64,000 nucleotides of DNA from Tabrizicola sp. (GCF_030373185.1 NZ_JAUCZH010000001.1:806001-870000), one strand, 5' to 3'. Counted from the first letter of the stretch, positions 54,929-64,000 are shown. A program made the numbers and translations. Notes: generated from the letters alone by a model not told the origin.

Positions 54929-55993
54929 TCAGGCAACCGGGGTCCAGATCACATCGTCGATGCGCGGTGCGGCGGTGGAAAGCATCACCACCCGATCAAA
55001 GCCCATAGCAATGCCCGCAGCCGGTGGCATCAGGGCAAGGGCGGCAAGGAAATCTTCGTCCAGGGGGTAGCGTTCGCCGTAGACCCGGGCCTTTTCGTCC
55101 ATCTCGGCGACAAAGCGGCGGCGTTGTTCGGCGGGGTCGGTCAGTTCGCCAAAGCCATTGGCCAGTTCGACCCCGCAGGCATAGACCTCAAACCGTTCGG
55201 CAAGCCGGGCATCGCCCGGCAGTTTGCGGGCAAGGGCCGCCTCGGCAGCGGGGTAATGGTCAAGGATGGTGATCCGCCCCTGCCCCAGATGTGGCTCCAC
55301 CTTTTCCGACAGCACCCGGCTCAGCATATCCGACCAGGTGTCATCGTCGGCTCGGCGCAGGCCGATCCGGTCCAGTTCCACTGCCAGACGCGCGGCATCG
55401 GTGGTGCCATCAGGGTTGATCGAGGCCAGAAGGTCCACGCCCGCATGGGTCTGGAACGCGTCGGCCACAGACAGCCGTTCAGGGGCCGCGAAAGGATCAC
55501 AGGTCCGGTCGCGAAACCGCAGCAGCCTTGCCCCCGCCGCCTCGGCCGCAAGGCGCAGGAAGGCCACTGTATCGGCCATCAGCCGGTCATAGCCTTCGCC
55601 CACCCGATACCATTCCAGCATGGTAAACTCTGGCGAATGAAGCGCGCCCCGTTCCCGGTTGCGCCAGACATGGGCAAAGGCGTGTATCCGCGTCTCGCCC
55701 GCCGCTAGAAGCTTTTTCATCGCAAATTCCGGCGAGGTGTGCAGATACATCGCCCGGGGCAGCCCGTCATTGCCGATCGCCTCGGTGACAAACCCGTGCA
55801 GATGCGCCTCATTTCCCGGCGAAATGGCCAGCGCAGCGGGGTCAACCTCGATGAAGCCATCCGCCGCCAGCCAGCCCCGGATCGCCGCCTGAATCCGGTT
55901 GCGCGCCAAGAGCAGCGGCCTGCGGTCAGCGTGGCGGGCGGGGGTCCACCAGGTGTCGGGCTGGTGGCCAGTCTGGGCCTTGTCGGGATTCAT
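54929..55993 (-). CDS. epmA: EF-P lysine ligase EpmA (GenX/PoxA)
   Basis: The 354-residue protein is a class II aminoacyl-tRNA synthetase paralogue related to LysRS but lacking the anticodon-binding domain. It shows [16 protein letters not shown], motif 2 [24 protein letters not shown] and motif 3 [14 protein letters not shown]. EpmA ligates beta-lysine to elongation factor P. The divergent neighbour is efp itself, 97 bp away start to start. ATG 55993 (MNPDKAQTG) is chosen. The partner aminomutase EpmB is not in the window. Confidence 0.94.
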   Translation of the reverse strand: MNPDKAQTGHQPDTWWTPARHADRRPLLLARNRIQAAIRGWLAADGFIEVDPAALAISPGNEAHLHGFVTEAIGNDGLPRAMYLHTSPEFAMKKLLAAGETRIHAFAHVWRNRERGALHSPEFTMLEWYRVGEGYDRLMADTVAFLRLAAEAAGARLLRFRDRTCDPFAAPERLSVADAFQTHAGVDLLASINPDGTTDAARLAVELDRIGLRRADDDTWSDMLSRVLSEKVEPHLGQGRITILDHYPAAEAALARKLPGDARLAERFEVYACGVELANGFGELTDPAEQRRRFVAEMDEKARVYGERYPLDEDFLAALALMPPAAGIAMGFDRVVMLSTAAPRIDDVIWTPVA

Positions 55994-56090
55994 CTGGAAT
56001 TTCCGGTCGGGATGCGTTACTTCGCGCGGCGACGCCGGTCTAATGTTCCGGCCAGCCATTCACAAGACAGCCAATCACAAGGACCGCACT

Positions 56091-56657
56091 TTGAAAGTCA
56101 TCGCTTCCTCGCTTCGCAAGGGCAACGTCGTCGAGATGGACGGCAGGCTTTACGTCGTTCTCAAGTCGGAAAACTTCCACCCCGGCAAGGGAACGCCCAC
56201 CACCAGCGTGGACATGCGGCGGATTTCGGACGGTGTGAAGGTGGCAGAACGCTGGCGCACGACCGAAATGGTCGAAAAGGCCACCGTGGACGAACGCGAG
56301 TATGACTATCTTTACGAAGACGGCGAAGGCTTCCATTTCATGGAGCCGGAGACCTATGAACAGATCACCGTGAACCCCGATGTGGTGGGTGACGGCAAGG
56401 TGTTCCTGACCGACGGGATGAAGGTCTATCTCAAGACCTTTGAAGGCGTCGCCATCGCCATCGAATTCCCGCAGCGCGTGGTGGTCGAAATCACCGAGAC
56501 GGAACCAGTGGTGAAGGGCCAGACTGCGTCGTCTTCCTACAAGCCCGCGATCTGTTCAAACGGGCTTCGCGTGATGGTGCCGCCGCATATCGGCCCCGGC
56601 ACCCGGATCGAGATCAACACAGAAGACAATTCCTACGTTGGCCGTTCCAAGGATTGA
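56091..56657 (+). CDS. efp: Translation elongation factor P (TTG start)
   Basis: The 188-residue protein relieves ribosome stalling at polyproline. Domain I carries [20 protein letters not shown], in which Lys33 of the PGKG tip is the EpmA target. Domains II-III end [36 protein letters not shown]. No ATG fits; TTG 56091 with AAGGA eight bases upstream gives the expected (M)[11 protein letters not shown] start. A strong terminator follows. Rare TTG initiation may tune its level. Confidence 0.97.
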   Translation: MKVIASSLRKGNVVEMDGRLYVVLKSENFHPGKGTPTTSVDMRRISDGVKVAERWRTTEMVEKATVDEREYDYLYEDGEGFHFMEPETYEQITVNPDVVGDGKVFLTDGMKVYLKTFEGVAIAIEFPQRVVVEITETEPVVKGQTASSSYKPAICSNGLRVMVPPHIGPGTRIEINTEDNSYVGRSKD

Positions 56658-56736
56658 ACGCGGGTCTACCTTCTTCTGGATTTTGCGAATGATTTCCGTG
56701 GCGTGAAGATGAACCTTTGAAGCATCTTCAAACCTG

Positions 56737-56763
56737 AAAGGCACGCCCCTGCGGCGTGCCTTT
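56737..56763 (+). terminator. Intrinsic terminator of efp
   Basis: AAAGGCACGCC (56737-56747) and GGCGTGCCTTT (56753-56763) form a perfect 11-bp stem with a five-base loop; the 3' arm ends in a T-run (56761-56764), 79 bp after the efp stop. Confidence 0.88.
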
Positions 56764-56816
56764 TCACTTTCGGCTGGCGCATTCCCGGCTATCCTGACGC
56801 CAAACGAGGGGACAGG

Positions 56817-57596
56817 ATGCCAGCCGACAGCCATGACGCCTACAAACCCGCCGAAATCGCCGCGCTGATCGAGACGGCGGGGGTCGCCAAGGCCGCCCTG
56901 CCCTTGCACCGTCTGGGAACGCTGGCGCTGCTGGCGGGGGCCTTCATCGGCTTTGGTGCGGCGTTCTGGTGCGTGGCGATGGCGGCAGTGGACCCCGGCT
57001 TTGGCCCGGCCCGTGTGCTGGGGGGCGCGGTCTTTGCGCTGGGGCTGATCCTGGTGATCGTGGGCGGGGCCGAGCTGTTCACCGGCAATGCGCTGATGGT
57101 GATGGCGGCGGTGGATGGCCGGATCACGCCCGGCGCGCTGCTGCGCAACTGGGGGATTGTCTGGCTTGGCAACCTGGTGGGCGCGGTCGGGCTGGCGCTG
57201 GCCTTTGGCCTTTCAGGCCTGATGGACGGGCCGATGGGTGACACGGCGGCGCGGGCGGCGGTGGCCAAGGCGGGCCTTGACCCGGTTGAGGCTTTCCTGC
57301 GCGGCGCCTTGTGTAATGCACTAGTCTGCCTTGCGGTCTGGCTGAGTTTCGCGGCCCGCACGGCGACGGACAAGATACTCGCGGTCCTCTGGCCAGTGGC
57401 GGGGTTCGTGGCGATGGGGCTGGAACATTCGGTGGCCAACATGTTCCTGTTTCCGGCAGGGATCTGGGCGGGGGCCGAGGTCACGCTGGCGGGGGTGGCG
57501 GGGAACCTGTTCTGGGTCACGCTTGGCAATATCGTCGGCGGTGCGGGGGGTGTGGCTTTGGCCTACCGCTATGCTTTTGGGGCGATGCGGGGGTGA
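56817..57596 (+). CDS. Formate/nitrite transporter (FNT) family protein
   Basis: The 259-residue membrane protein has six hydrophobic helices and the FNT signatures: AFIGFGAAFWCVAM near the first helix, GGAELFTGNALMVMAA (omega-loop motif), NLVGAVGLALAFG, GALCNALVCLAVWLSFAA (broken helix with the GxxCN pore motif), GLEHSVANMFLFPAG and GNIVGGAGGVALAY. It should transport formate, nitrite or a similar small anion as a pentamer. GAGGGG precedes ATG 56817. No nitrite reductase or formate enzyme gene is adjacent, so the substrate is open. Confidence 0.92.
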   Translation: MPADSHDAYKPAEIAALIETAGVAKAALPLHRLGTLALLAGAFIGFGAAFWCVAMAAVDPGFGPARVLGGAVFALGLILVIVGGAELFTGNALMVMAAVDGRITPGALLRNWGIVWLGNLVGAVGLALAFGLSGLMDGPMGDTAARAAVAKAGLDPVEAFLRGALCNALVCLAVWLSFAARTATDKILAVLWPVAGFVAMGLEHSVANMFLFPAGIWAGAEVTLAGVAGNLFWVTLGNIVGGAGGVALAYRYAFGAMRG

Positions 57597-57668
57597 ACGG
57601 ACACAGGGCAGGCCTTGCGGCCCGCCCTGCACCGGGAAGGGTCTGGAGGGACAGTCAGACCCCTTTGG

Positions 57669-58154
57669 TCATTCGTCGATGCGCACGGCCACGGCATCGG
57701 CAAAGGCCGTGATCAGCGAGGTGTAATAGGCATCGCTGGAAGCGGTCAGGCTGGCCTCGTCGGTATCAGCGGGGAAGAAGGCGCGCGCCTGATCGACGGT
57801 TACGGTCAGCTGATACGAGTTGAAGTTGGAATTGTCGTTTTCATCGGTGACGTGCACCAGACCGACAAGTTTCGTTTCGGCCAGACCGGCAGCGTCGGTA
57901 AAGGCGTTGCTGAGCTCGGCTTCCGAGATGTCGACGGTCAGAACCTTGCCTTCTTCGGCGACACGGTCGGCCAGACGGGCCGCGATGGCGCCTTGCAGGT
58001 CGGTGGCCAAGGTGCCCAGCCGTTCGGCGGCAAGGGGGTTCACGATGGCCGCCAGGTCCATCTCGACCTTGATGTCCTTGATCTTGTCTTCTTTGGCCTG
58101 CGCGCCGGTGGCCAGAAGGATCGAGATCAGAAGCGGCGCTGAAAGCTTGTACAT
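57669..58154 (-). CDS. Exported hypothetical protein
   Basis: The 161-residue protein has a clear signal peptide (MYKLSAPLLISILLATGAQA, cleaved after AQA) and an acidic, mixed alpha/beta mature domain with KIKDIKVEMDLAAIVNPLAAERLGTLATDLQGAIAARLADRV, VLTVDISEAELSN and SNFNSYQLTVTVDQARAFFPA. The pattern suggests a periplasmic or lipoprotein-like domain related to surface-assembly proteins, but I recognise no named family. It stands between a convergent FNT gene and murI, on the same strand as murI and 115 bp downstream of it. Confidence 0.7.
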   Translation of the reverse strand: MYKLSAPLLISILLATGAQAKEDKIKDIKVEMDLAAIVNPLAAERLGTLATDLQGAIAARLADRVAEEGKVLTVDISEAELSNAFTDAAGLAETKLVGLVHVTDENDNSNFNSYQLTVTVDQARAFFPADTDEASLTASSDAYYTSLITAFADAVAVRIDE

Positions 58155-58269
58155 GGGAAACTCCGGAACGCCCGCAGACCGGAATTGGTTGGGGGCGTAT
58201 GATCCTTGGATACGCCATGGGCCAAGGCCTGTCCCTAACGTGGATCAGGTGCGAAGGATCTGGGGCGGC

Positions 58270-59082
58270 TCAGGCCGCTTCGAAGACCACGCGCTTGCGC
58301 AGGAATTGCGTGGCGCGGTCACTGACCGAGCGCGGGTCGCCCGTGGTCAGGAATTTCGACTGGGTGCCAAGGCCGCGGAATTGCGGGCGGCGGGTCAGGT
58401 AATCGCCCAGCGATTCGGCCACGAGGTTGGCTTGGGAGTAAACCTTGACGCCCTGCCCCAGCGCCTCTTGAAAGACCTTGTCCATCAGGGGGTAATGGGT
58501 GCAGCCAAGGATCGCCGCCTCGGGGTGGGGCATCCGGCGTTTCAGCGCCTCGACATGGGAGCGGACGAGGGCTTCGGCGAGGATTTCGTCGCCCTGTTCG
58601 ATGGCATCAACCACGCCACCACAGGGCTGGGCTTCAACATCGACACCGATGGCGCGGTAGGCCAGTTCGCGCTGGAAGGCACGGGAGGCGACGGTGGCGG
58701 GGGTGGCAAAAAGGGCGACGTGTTTGACGGCAACCTCACGCGGGGGGGAGTTGTCGCCCCACTGGCGTTCGGTCAGCGCCTCGATCAGGGGGACGAAAAC
58801 GCCGAGGACGCGCTTTTCCGGCGGCACCCAGGTTTCCTGCATCCGCTTCAGCGCCGCAGCCGAGGCGGTGTTGCAGGCAAGGATCACCAGATCGCAGCCT
58901 TCCTCCCAAAGCCGCTCGGTCGCGGCGCAGGTCAGGTTGAAAATGTCGTCGGCGGTGCGGACGCCGTAAGGCGCATGGGCATTGTCGCCGAAATAGACAA
59001 AGGGAACCTCAGGCAGCCGCTTTGTCACCGCATCAAGAACAGTCAACCCGCCAAGGCCCGAATCAAAAATGCCAACCGCCAT
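58270..59082 (-). CDS. murI: Glutamate racemase
   Basis: The 270-residue enzyme makes D-glutamate for peptidoglycan. It has [28 protein letters not shown], the first catalytic cysteine in [13 protein letters not shown], and the second in [15 protein letters not shown] 59082 (AAGGGGAAG upstream) gives the conserved [12 protein letters not shown] start, so the longer open frame upstream is not used. It is divergent from the LysR regulator gene. Confidence 0.95.
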   Translation of the reverse strand: MAVGIFDSGLGGLTVLDAVTKRLPEVPFVYFGDNAHAPYGVRTADDIFNLTCAATERLWEEGCDLVILACNTASAAALKRMQETWVPPEKRVLGVFVPLIEALTERQWGDNSPPREVAVKHVALFATPATVASRAFQRELAYRAIGVDVEAQPCGGVVDAIEQGDEILAEALVRSHVEALKRRMPHPEAAILGCTHYPLMDKVFQEALGQGVKVYSQANLVAESLGDYLTRRPQFRGLGTQSKFLTTGDPRSVSDRATQFLRKRVVFEAA

Positions 59083-59273
59083 GTCTTCCCCTTCGCGTCG
59101 CGCTGAAACGGGCCGCACGCTGCCGTTCTGACGATCATAGGACGGAGCCTCGGCCCGCGAAAGGGCCAAGCGGCCCATCGCCGGGGTAAGGTTGGCCGGG
59201 TTTACTTGAGTTCAGGTTTCCTTATCTAGGGTCAGGCATGATAGGGTGCCACACGCATTTTGAGGGGCCGCAT

Positions 59274-60179
59274 ATGGATTGGGACAAGCTGAGGATCTTT
59301 CACGCCGTGGCGGAGAAAGGCAGCCTGACCCACGCCGGGGATGTGCTGCACCTGTCGCAATCGGCCGTCAGCCGCCAGATCCGCGCGCTGGAGGAAAGTC
59401 TGGCGGTGACCTTGTTTCACCGCCATGCACGCGGGCTGATCCTGACGGAACAGGGCGAACTCTTGTTTGACGCGACACAAGCCATGGTCAAACGGCTGGA
59501 CGCCACCGCAGCCCGCATCCGCGACAGCGAGGATGAGGTGTTTGGCGAATTGCGCGTCACCACGACCACAGGCTTCGGCACCCTGTGGCTCGCCCCGCGT
59601 CTGGCGCGGCTCTATGAAAAATACCCGGCGCTGAAGATTGACCTCATGCTGGAAGAACGTGTCCTTGACCTGCCGATGCGCGAAGCAGACGTGGCGATCC
59701 GCATGAAGGAACCGTCACAGGCCGACCTGATCAGGAAGCGGCTGATGAACATCCAGATGCGGCTTTACGCAACGCCGGAATATCTTGCCGGACATGGCAC
59801 GCCCGAAACGCTTGATGACCTGAGCGCGCACCGTTTGATCAGCCAGCATGCCGGAACGCCGCAGGTGGCGGCAGGGGCGATCCTTGTGCAAGAGCTGATG
59901 GCGCATGACATCCCGTCAACTCTGACGGTAAACAACTATTTCGGCGTCTTGCAGGCGGTGCTGAACCATCTGGGAATCGGGGTGCTGCCGGATTATCTGA
60001 TTGAGGATTTTCCAAACCTTGTCAGGGTCTTGCCCGATGTGCAAAGCGCCGAAGTCCCGGTCTTCCTTGCCTATCCCGAAGAGCTGCGCCATTCAAAGCG
60101 CGTGGCCGCGTTCCGGGATTTCGTGACCGAAGAGATCATGGCCTTCCGCCGCCGCCAGCACGATGAGGCCGCCGCCTGA
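59274..60179 (+). CDS. LysR-family transcriptional regulator
   Basis: The 301-residue regulator has the LysR winged helix (MDWDKLRIFHAVAEKGSLTHAGDVLHLSQSAVSRQIRALEESLAVTLFHRHARGLILTEQGE) and a type-2 periplasmic-binding effector domain (about 90-295). GAGGGG lies eight bases before ATG 59274. It is divergent from murI with about 190 bp between starts. The nearly invariant MDWDKLRIFHAVAEAGS opening is typical of a conserved alphaproteobacterial LysR subgroup. Effector and targets are unknown; a candidate small RNA gene follows. Confidence 0.9.
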   Translation: MDWDKLRIFHAVAEKGSLTHAGDVLHLSQSAVSRQIRALEESLAVTLFHRHARGLILTEQGELLFDATQAMVKRLDATAARIRDSEDEVFGELRVTTTTGFGTLWLAPRLARLYEKYPALKIDLMLEERVLDLPMREADVAIRMKEPSQADLIRKRLMNIQMRLYATPEYLAGHGTPETLDDLSAHRLISQHAGTPQVAAGAILVQELMAHDIPSTLTVNNYFGVLQAVLNHLGIGVLPDYLIEDFPNLVRVLPDVQSAEVPVFLAYPEELRHSKRVAAFRDFVTEEIMAFRRRQHDEAAA

Positions 60180-60246
60180 CGCCGGCCGAATTTCTGCCAT
60201 GCAGCAAACGCATACCGGCAATGCCGAATTTGCGGGCAGTCCGCCC

Positions 60247-60275
60247 TTGTTTGCGCCATCAAGCGCCTCTATTTG
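60247..60275 (+). promoter_or_regulatory. Candidate promoter of small RNA B
   Basis: TTGTTT (60247-60252) and TATTTG (60270-60275) are spaced by 17 bp and would start a transcript near 60282, a few bases before the first hairpin of RNA B. The match to consensus is modest. Confidence 0.35.
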
Positions 60276-60287
60276 CAGCTTCGAAGC

Positions 60288-60360
60288 AACGATGAGCGTG
60301 CTCTCGTTTCTTCATACCTCCCTGTTGGACTTGGCCGAGCGGAAGCTCGGCCTTTTTTTT
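60288..60360 (+). ncRNA. Candidate small RNA B, anti-Shine-Dalgarno type
   Basis: Core layout: hairpin AACGA(T)GAG / CTCTCGTT (60288-60308, bulged T, CGTG loop), a single-stranded segment with CCTCCCTGTTGGACTT (60317-60332), and a terminator with perfect 8-bp stem GGCCGAGC/GCTCGGCC (60333-60352), GGAA tetraloop and eight T. The segment from CCTCCC to the terminator stem differs from RNA A only by two single-T insertions. It lies 108 bp after the LysR stop and its T-run touches the stop codon of the convergent sigma factor gene. Read-through from LysR ending here is an alternative. Confidence 0.7.
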
Positions 60361-61558
60361 ACGCCAGCGCGGCGCGACGGGCCTGCAGGAAGGCCTGATC
60401 CGCAGGAGCGGTGGCAAGCGCGATGGCGCGGTCATAGGCCTGAAGGGCCTCGGTGTGGCTGCCCTGGCGCGACAGGTATTCGGCGCGGGCGGCGTGATAG
60501 GGTTGGTAATCGGCAAGGGTTTCGGACAGGTCCGCCAGAATGCGCAAGGCCACGGGCAGATGTCCGGCCTCGGCAAGGGCCACGGCATGGTTCAGGCGGA
60601 TGACCGGGGTCGGCTCAATGGCCAATAGGCGCGCATAGAGGGCGGCAATCTGCGGCCAGTCGGAGCCCGCGTCGGCCGAATGCAGCGCGGCGATGGCGGC
60701 CTTGAGCTGAAACGGGCCGGGGCGGCGGCGGGCGATGGCGCGGTCAAGCAGCCCCTGCCCTTCGGCCAGCATCGCGGCGTTCCAGCGGCTGCGATCCTGA
60801 TCGCGGGGCGGCAGGCTTACACCTTCGGCGCTGATCCGGGCCCCGGCGCGGGCATGGGTTAGCAGGAGGAGCGCGAGGCAGGCCTCGACCTCGGGTTGAT
60901 CGGGCGCAAGGGTGACGAGGAGGCGCGCGAGAAAGATCGCCTCGGTGCAGAGGTCGAAGCCCGTTCGCGGGCCTTGGGCATACCCCGCCGTGAAGATCAG
61001 ATAGACGGTGGTCAGGACTGAGTTCAGCCTTTCAGGCAGATCCTCGGGTCCGGGAACCGCAAAGGGGATGCCGGCGGCGGCGATCTTGGCGCGGGCGCGG
61101 GAAAGGCGCTGGCCCAGGGTCGGTTCGGCGTCCAGGAACACGGCGGCCACTTCGGCGGTCGAGAGGCTGCACAGGCTGCGCAGCGTCAGGGCAATGCGGG
61201 TCTTTTCCTCCAGCGCCGGGTGGCAGCAGGTGAAGATCAGCCGCAGGCGGTCATCGGGAATGGCTTGCGGGTCGGGATCGGCGGCTTCTTCTTCGGCCAG
61301 CACCGTGACAGCGTCACGGTGGCGCGTCAGCGAGGCATCGCGGCGGTAGCTGTCGATGGCCTTGCGAAGCGCGGCGCGCAGAAGCCAGGCCAGGGGATTG
61401 GCCGGCACCCCCGCCCTGCCCCAATGCACCAGCGCCGCAGCGGCGGCGTCCTGCAGCGCATCCTCGGCGCGGGGAAAGTCGCCAATGCGCGCGACAAGGG
61501 CGGCCAGAAGCCGCCCCCTTTCGTGGCGCAGGACATCTTCCAGCGCGGCCCGGGCCAT
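60359..61558 (-). CDS. ECF sigma factor of the ECF42 type with C-terminal TPR-like extension
   Basis: The 399-residue protein has sigma region 2 (VARIGDFPRAEDALQDAAAAALVHW, NPLAWLLRAALRKAIDSYRRD) and region 4 (LTLRSLCSLSTAEVAAVFLDAEPTLGQRLSRARAKI), plus a 200-residue helical extension with TPR-like repeats. Long C-terminal extensions and a neighbouring YciI/DGPF gene define group ECF42. These sigma factors lack a classical anti-sigma factor; the extension is needed for activity in studied members. The start at ATG 61558 overlaps the YciI stop by one base (TGATG). Confidence 0.92.
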   Translation of the reverse strand: MARAALEDVLRHERGRLLAALVARIGDFPRAEDALQDAAAAALVHWGRAGVPANPLAWLLRAALRKAIDSYRRDASLTRHRDAVTVLAEEEAADPDPQAIPDDRLRLIFTCCHPALEEKTRIALTLRSLCSLSTAEVAAVFLDAEPTLGQRLSRARAKIAAAGIPFAVPGPEDLPERLNSVLTTVYLIFTAGYAQGPRTGFDLCTEAIFLARLLVTLAPDQPEVEACLALLLLTHARAGARISAEGVSLPPRDQDRSRWNAAMLAEGQGLLDRAIARRRPGPFQLKAAIAALHSADAGSDWPQIAALYARLLAIEPTPVIRLNHAVALAEAGHLPVALRILADLSETLADYQPYHAARAEYLSRQGSHTEALQAYDRAIALATAPADQAFLQARRAALA

Positions 61559-61905
61559 CAGTACTCCATCACCGGCCTGATCTCGACCGAGCCATAGCGG
61601 GCCGCCGGAATCTCGGCCGCATAGCGCATTGCCGCATCAAGGTCGGGCGCATCGATCAGGTAGAAGCCGCCCAGATGTTCGCGGGTCTCGGCGAAGGGGC
61701 CGTCCATGGTTTCGACCTTGCCCTGACGCTTCCGCAGGGTCGTAGCAGTCTCGACCGGCTGCAAGCCTTCGCCCGCGATGAAGGTCGCGACATCCTTCAT
61801 TCGGTCGGAATGGGTCATGTATTCGCCCATCATGGCCTCGAATTCGGGCGTGCCATAGGCGGGCTCGGCATCGGGAGCTGCGTAGAGGAGGAGGAGGTAT
61901 TTCAT
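61558..61905 (-). CDS. YciI/DGPF family protein
   Basis: The 115-residue protein begins MKYLLLLYAAPDAEP and contains VETMDGPFAETREHLGGFYLIDAPDLDAAMRYAAEIPAARYGSVEIRPV, with the DGPF motif that names the group. DGPF proteins are typical cotranscribed targets of ECF42 sigma factors; their biochemical function is not established. AAAGGA lies six bases before ATG 61905. The promoter region upstream (toward purL) should contain the ECF42-recognised element if autoregulated. Confidence 0.92.
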   Translation of the reverse strand: MKYLLLLYAAPDAEPAYGTPEFEAMMGEYMTHSDRMKDVATFIAGEGLQPVETATTLRKRQGKVETMDGPFAETREHLGGFYLIDAPDLDAAMRYAAEIPAARYGSVEIRPVMEY

Positions 61906-62016
61906 CAGCTATCCTTTCGGTGGCGGACAAGGCTGTGGGTTTGCGCCTGATCCTAGACCAAGGACGTGCGGGGTGGGAGGATTTCGACAGGAAGGCGGGG
62001 CGAGGGAAAGATTTTT

Positions 62017-62034
62017 GGCGAAAATTTTTGCGCC
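62017..62034. promoter_or_regulatory. Imperfect palindrome between yciI-like gene and purL
   Basis: GGCG-AAAA (62017-62024) and TTTT-G-CGCC (62026-62034) form an inverted repeat with one extra G, in an A/T-rich island about 75 bp upstream of purL and 110 bp upstream of the YciI-like gene. It may be an operator for either gene. Confidence 0.3.
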
Positions 62035-62107
62035 TGTGGCAGCGGGGGCGGTTTGCCCTTCCCCCGTCTTTCCATTATGAGGCGGCCAAGCTGCCAGAGG
62101 GGATCCC

Positions 62108-64000
62108 ATGACCGAGCCCATGATCACGCCTGACCTGATCGCCGCGCACGGGATCAAACCCGATGAGTGGGAGCGGCTTTTGGGGATCATGGGCCGAGAG
62201 CCCAGCTTTACCGAGCTTGGCATCTTCTCGGCGATGTGGAACGAGCATTGTTCCTACAAGTCCTCCAAAATCCATCTGAAGAAGCTACCGACCACGGGGC
62301 CGCAGGTGATCTGCGGGCCGGGGGAGAATGCGGGTGTCGTGGATATCGGTGACGGGCAGGCGGTGGTCTTCAAGATGGAGAGCCACAACCATCCGTCCTA
62401 TATCGAGCCACATCAGGGCGCCGCGACCGGCGTCGGCGGCATCCTGCGCGACGTCTTCACCATGGGCGCGCGCCCCATCGCGGCGATGAACGCGCTGTCA
62501 TTTGGCCTGCCCTCGCACCCCAAGACAGCGCATCTGGTCAAGGGCGTGGTCGAGGGTGTCGGGTCATATGGCAACGCATTCGGCGTGCCAACCGTGGGCG
62601 GCGAGGTGCGGTTTCACGCCAGCTACAACGGCAACTGCCTGGTGAACGCCTTTGCCGCCGGTTTGGCGGATGCCGACAAGATCTTCTACTCGGTCGCCTC
62701 GGGCGTGGGGATGCCGGTGGTCTATCTGGGGGCCAAGACCGGGCGCGATGGCGTCGGCGGGGCTACCATGGCCAGCGCCGAATTCGACGACACCATCGAG
62801 GAAAAGCGCCCCACGGTGCAGGTGGGCGACCCCTTTACCGAAAAGCGTCTGCTGGAGGCCTGTCTTGAGCTGATGGCCTCGGGTGCGGTGATTTCCATTC
62901 AGGACATGGGGGCTGCTGGCCTGACCTGCTCGGCGGTGGAGATGGGCGACAAGGGCGGGCTTGGCATCAAGCTGCAACTGGATGACGTGCCGCAACGCGA
63001 AACCAACATGACCGCCTATGAAATGATGCTGTCGGAATCCCAAGAACGGATGCTGATGGTGCTGAAGCCGGAAATGGAGGCTGAAGCGCGGGCGATCTTC
63101 GTCAAATGGGATCTGGATTTCGCCATTGTCGGTGAGACGATTCCAGAAGACCGCTTCCTGATCCTGCAAGGCAATGAGGTGAAGGCGGATCTTCCCCTGT
63201 CGAAGCTGGCGTCTTCAGCGCCGGAATATGACCGCCCGTGGATTGAAACGCCTGCGGCGGCGGCTTTGGGTGCGGTGCCAGAGATTGGGGCGATTGACGC
63301 GTTGAAGGCGCTGATCGGTTCGCCCTCTTACGCCCACAAGGCCTGGGTCTGGGAACAGTATGACAGTCAGGTCGGCGCCGACACCATCGTCGCCCCCGGT
63401 CTGGGCGCGGGCGTGGTGCGGGTGCATGGCACGGGCAAGGCACTGGCCTTCACCAGCGATGTGACCCCACGCTATGTGAAGGCCAACCCGTTTGAAGGCG
63501 GCAAGCAGGCGGTGGCCGAGGCGTATCGCAACCTTGTGGCCGTGGGCGCGCGGCCATTGGCCACGACCGACAACCTGAACTTCGGCAACCCGGAAAAGCC
63601 TGAAATCATGGGGCAATTCGTCGGCGCGATCAGAGGCATCGGTGCGGCGGTCGCGGCCCTGGACATGCCGATCGTTTCGGGCAACGTCAGCCTTTACAAC
63701 GAAACCGACGGCAAGGGCATCCTGCCAACGCCGACGATTGGCGCGGTGGGGATACTCAGCTCCCTTGACGAATTGATTTCGGGGCAGCCGGTCGCAGGCG
63801 ATCTGGCCGTGGTGATCGGAGAGACGCGCGGGCATCTGGGGCAATCGGCGCTTCTGGCCGAGGCGTTCGGGATCGAGGCGGGCGATGCGCCCTCGGTGGA
63901 CCTTGCGGCTGAAAAGCGCTGCGGTGATTTCATCGGGGCCAACCGCAAGGCGTTCCATGCCTGCACCGACCTTTCCGATGGCGGGCTGGCGCTGGCGGGT
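62108..64000 (+). CDS. purL: Phosphoribosylformylglycinamidine synthase subunit PurL (C-terminus beyond window)
   Basis: The first 631 residues are present and the frame is open at the window edge. Motifs of the small (about 720-residue) PurL used with PurS and PurQ are evident: [93 protein letters not shown] and a second ATP-binding repeat with [26 protein letters not shown] and [12 protein letters not shown]. It makes FGAM in purine synthesis. AGAGGGG precedes ATG 62108. purS and purQ are not in the window. Confidence 0.96.
   Translation, partial: MTEPMITPDLIAAHGIKPDEWERLLGIMGREPSFTELGIFSAMWNEHCSYKSSKIHLKKLPTTGPQVICGPGENAGVVDIGDGQAVVFKMESHNHPSYIEPHQGAATGVGGILRDVFTMGARPIAAMNALSFGLPSHPKTAHLVKGVVEGVGSYGNAFGVPTVGGEVRFHASYNGNCLVNAFAAGLADADKIFYSVASGVGMPVVYLGAKTGRDGVGGATMASAEFDDTIEEKRPTVQVGDPFTEKRLLEACLELMASGAVISIQDMGAAGLTCSAVEMGDKGGLGIKLQLDDVPQRETNMTAYEMMLSESQERMLMVLKPEMEAEARAIFVKWDLDFAIVGETIPEDRFLILQGNEVKADLPLSKLASSAPEYDRPWIETPAAAALGAVPEIGAIDALKALIGSPSYAHKAWVWEQYDSQVGADTIVAPGLGAGVVRVHGTGKALAFTSDVTPRYVKANPFEGGKQAVAEAYRNLVAVGARPLATTDNLNFGNPEKPEIMGQFVGAIRGIGAAVAALDMPIVSGNVSLYNETDGKGILPTPTIGAVGILSSLDELISGQPVAGDLAVVIGETRGHLGQSALLAEAFGIEAGDAPSVDLAAEKRCGDFIGANRKAFHACTDLSDGGLALAG

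Overview
The window reads as a chromosomal segment of a GC-rich alphaproteobacterium of the order Rhodobacterales (Rhodobacter/Paracoccus-like). The evidence is the conserved block yceD-rpmF-plsX-fabH-ihfA-merR, the scpA-scpB-nagZ-SPOR-argS run, OlsB, a gene-transfer-agent-type lysozyme/holin pair, IalB-type and DUF882 proteins, and frequent ATGA start/stop overlaps with GTG and TTG starts. I see no IS element, CRISPR array, rRNA operon, integrase or prophage structural genes. Most of the window is ordinary core genome with a few accessory modules. Family assignments rest on motifs read by eye; no search was run.

Layout. 1-2.4 kb: a GcvT-type FAD oxidoreductase (cut by the window edge) with a choline-kinase-like gene, divergent from a DeoR regulator. 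2.3-6.3 kb: a very large cytosolic GAF/multi-PAS hybrid histidine kinase. 6.5-16.3 kb: an amide or peptide utilisation locus. Two M20 hydrolases and a DAO-type oxidase lie on the minus strand, opposite a Dpp/Opp ABC transporter in the unusual order ATPase-ATPase-binding protein-[terminator]-permease-permease; a perfect 11-bp inverted repeat sits in the shared intergenic region. 16.3-25.8 kb: DUF6544-like and DUF3422 proteins, pntAB, an ICMT-like methyltransferase, kynU-ridA, an L,D-transpeptidase lipoprotein and a D-lyxose isomerase. 25.9-36.7 kb: a HerA-like ATPase, an IalB-like protein, an accessory lpxD-ACP-ketoacyl synthase cassette, a YcbB-type L,D-transpeptidase divergent from a DUF882 (YcbK/MepK-like) peptidase, rlmE-ppx, and an outer-membrane barrel gene interrupted by an in-frame TGA.

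36.7-46.5 kb: a one-carbon cassette (virulence-factor-domain protein, MTHFR-like, methyl-THF methyltransferase) behind a hairpin-rich leader; olsB/msrB; bamE; the yceD-to-merR block; tRNA-Pro(GGG); and a long-form dCTP deaminase. 46.5-56.7 kb: mainly a minus-strand run of condensin subunits, nagZ, a SPOR protein, argS, the holin/lysozyme pair, ccmE, argC and epmA, with efp divergent from epmA. 56.8-64 kb: an FNT transporter, a small exported protein, murI, a LysR regulator, an ECF42-type sigma factor with its YciI/DGPF partner, and purL (cut by the window edge).

The least expected signal is non-coding. Two intergenic sites about 33 kb apart (27566-27636 and 60288-60360) share one architecture: a hairpin with a bulged T, a single-stranded anti-Shine-Dalgarno-like CCTCCC segment in a nearly identical block of about 20 nt, and a GC-rich terminator with a T-run. 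They look like two paralogous trans-acting small RNAs.
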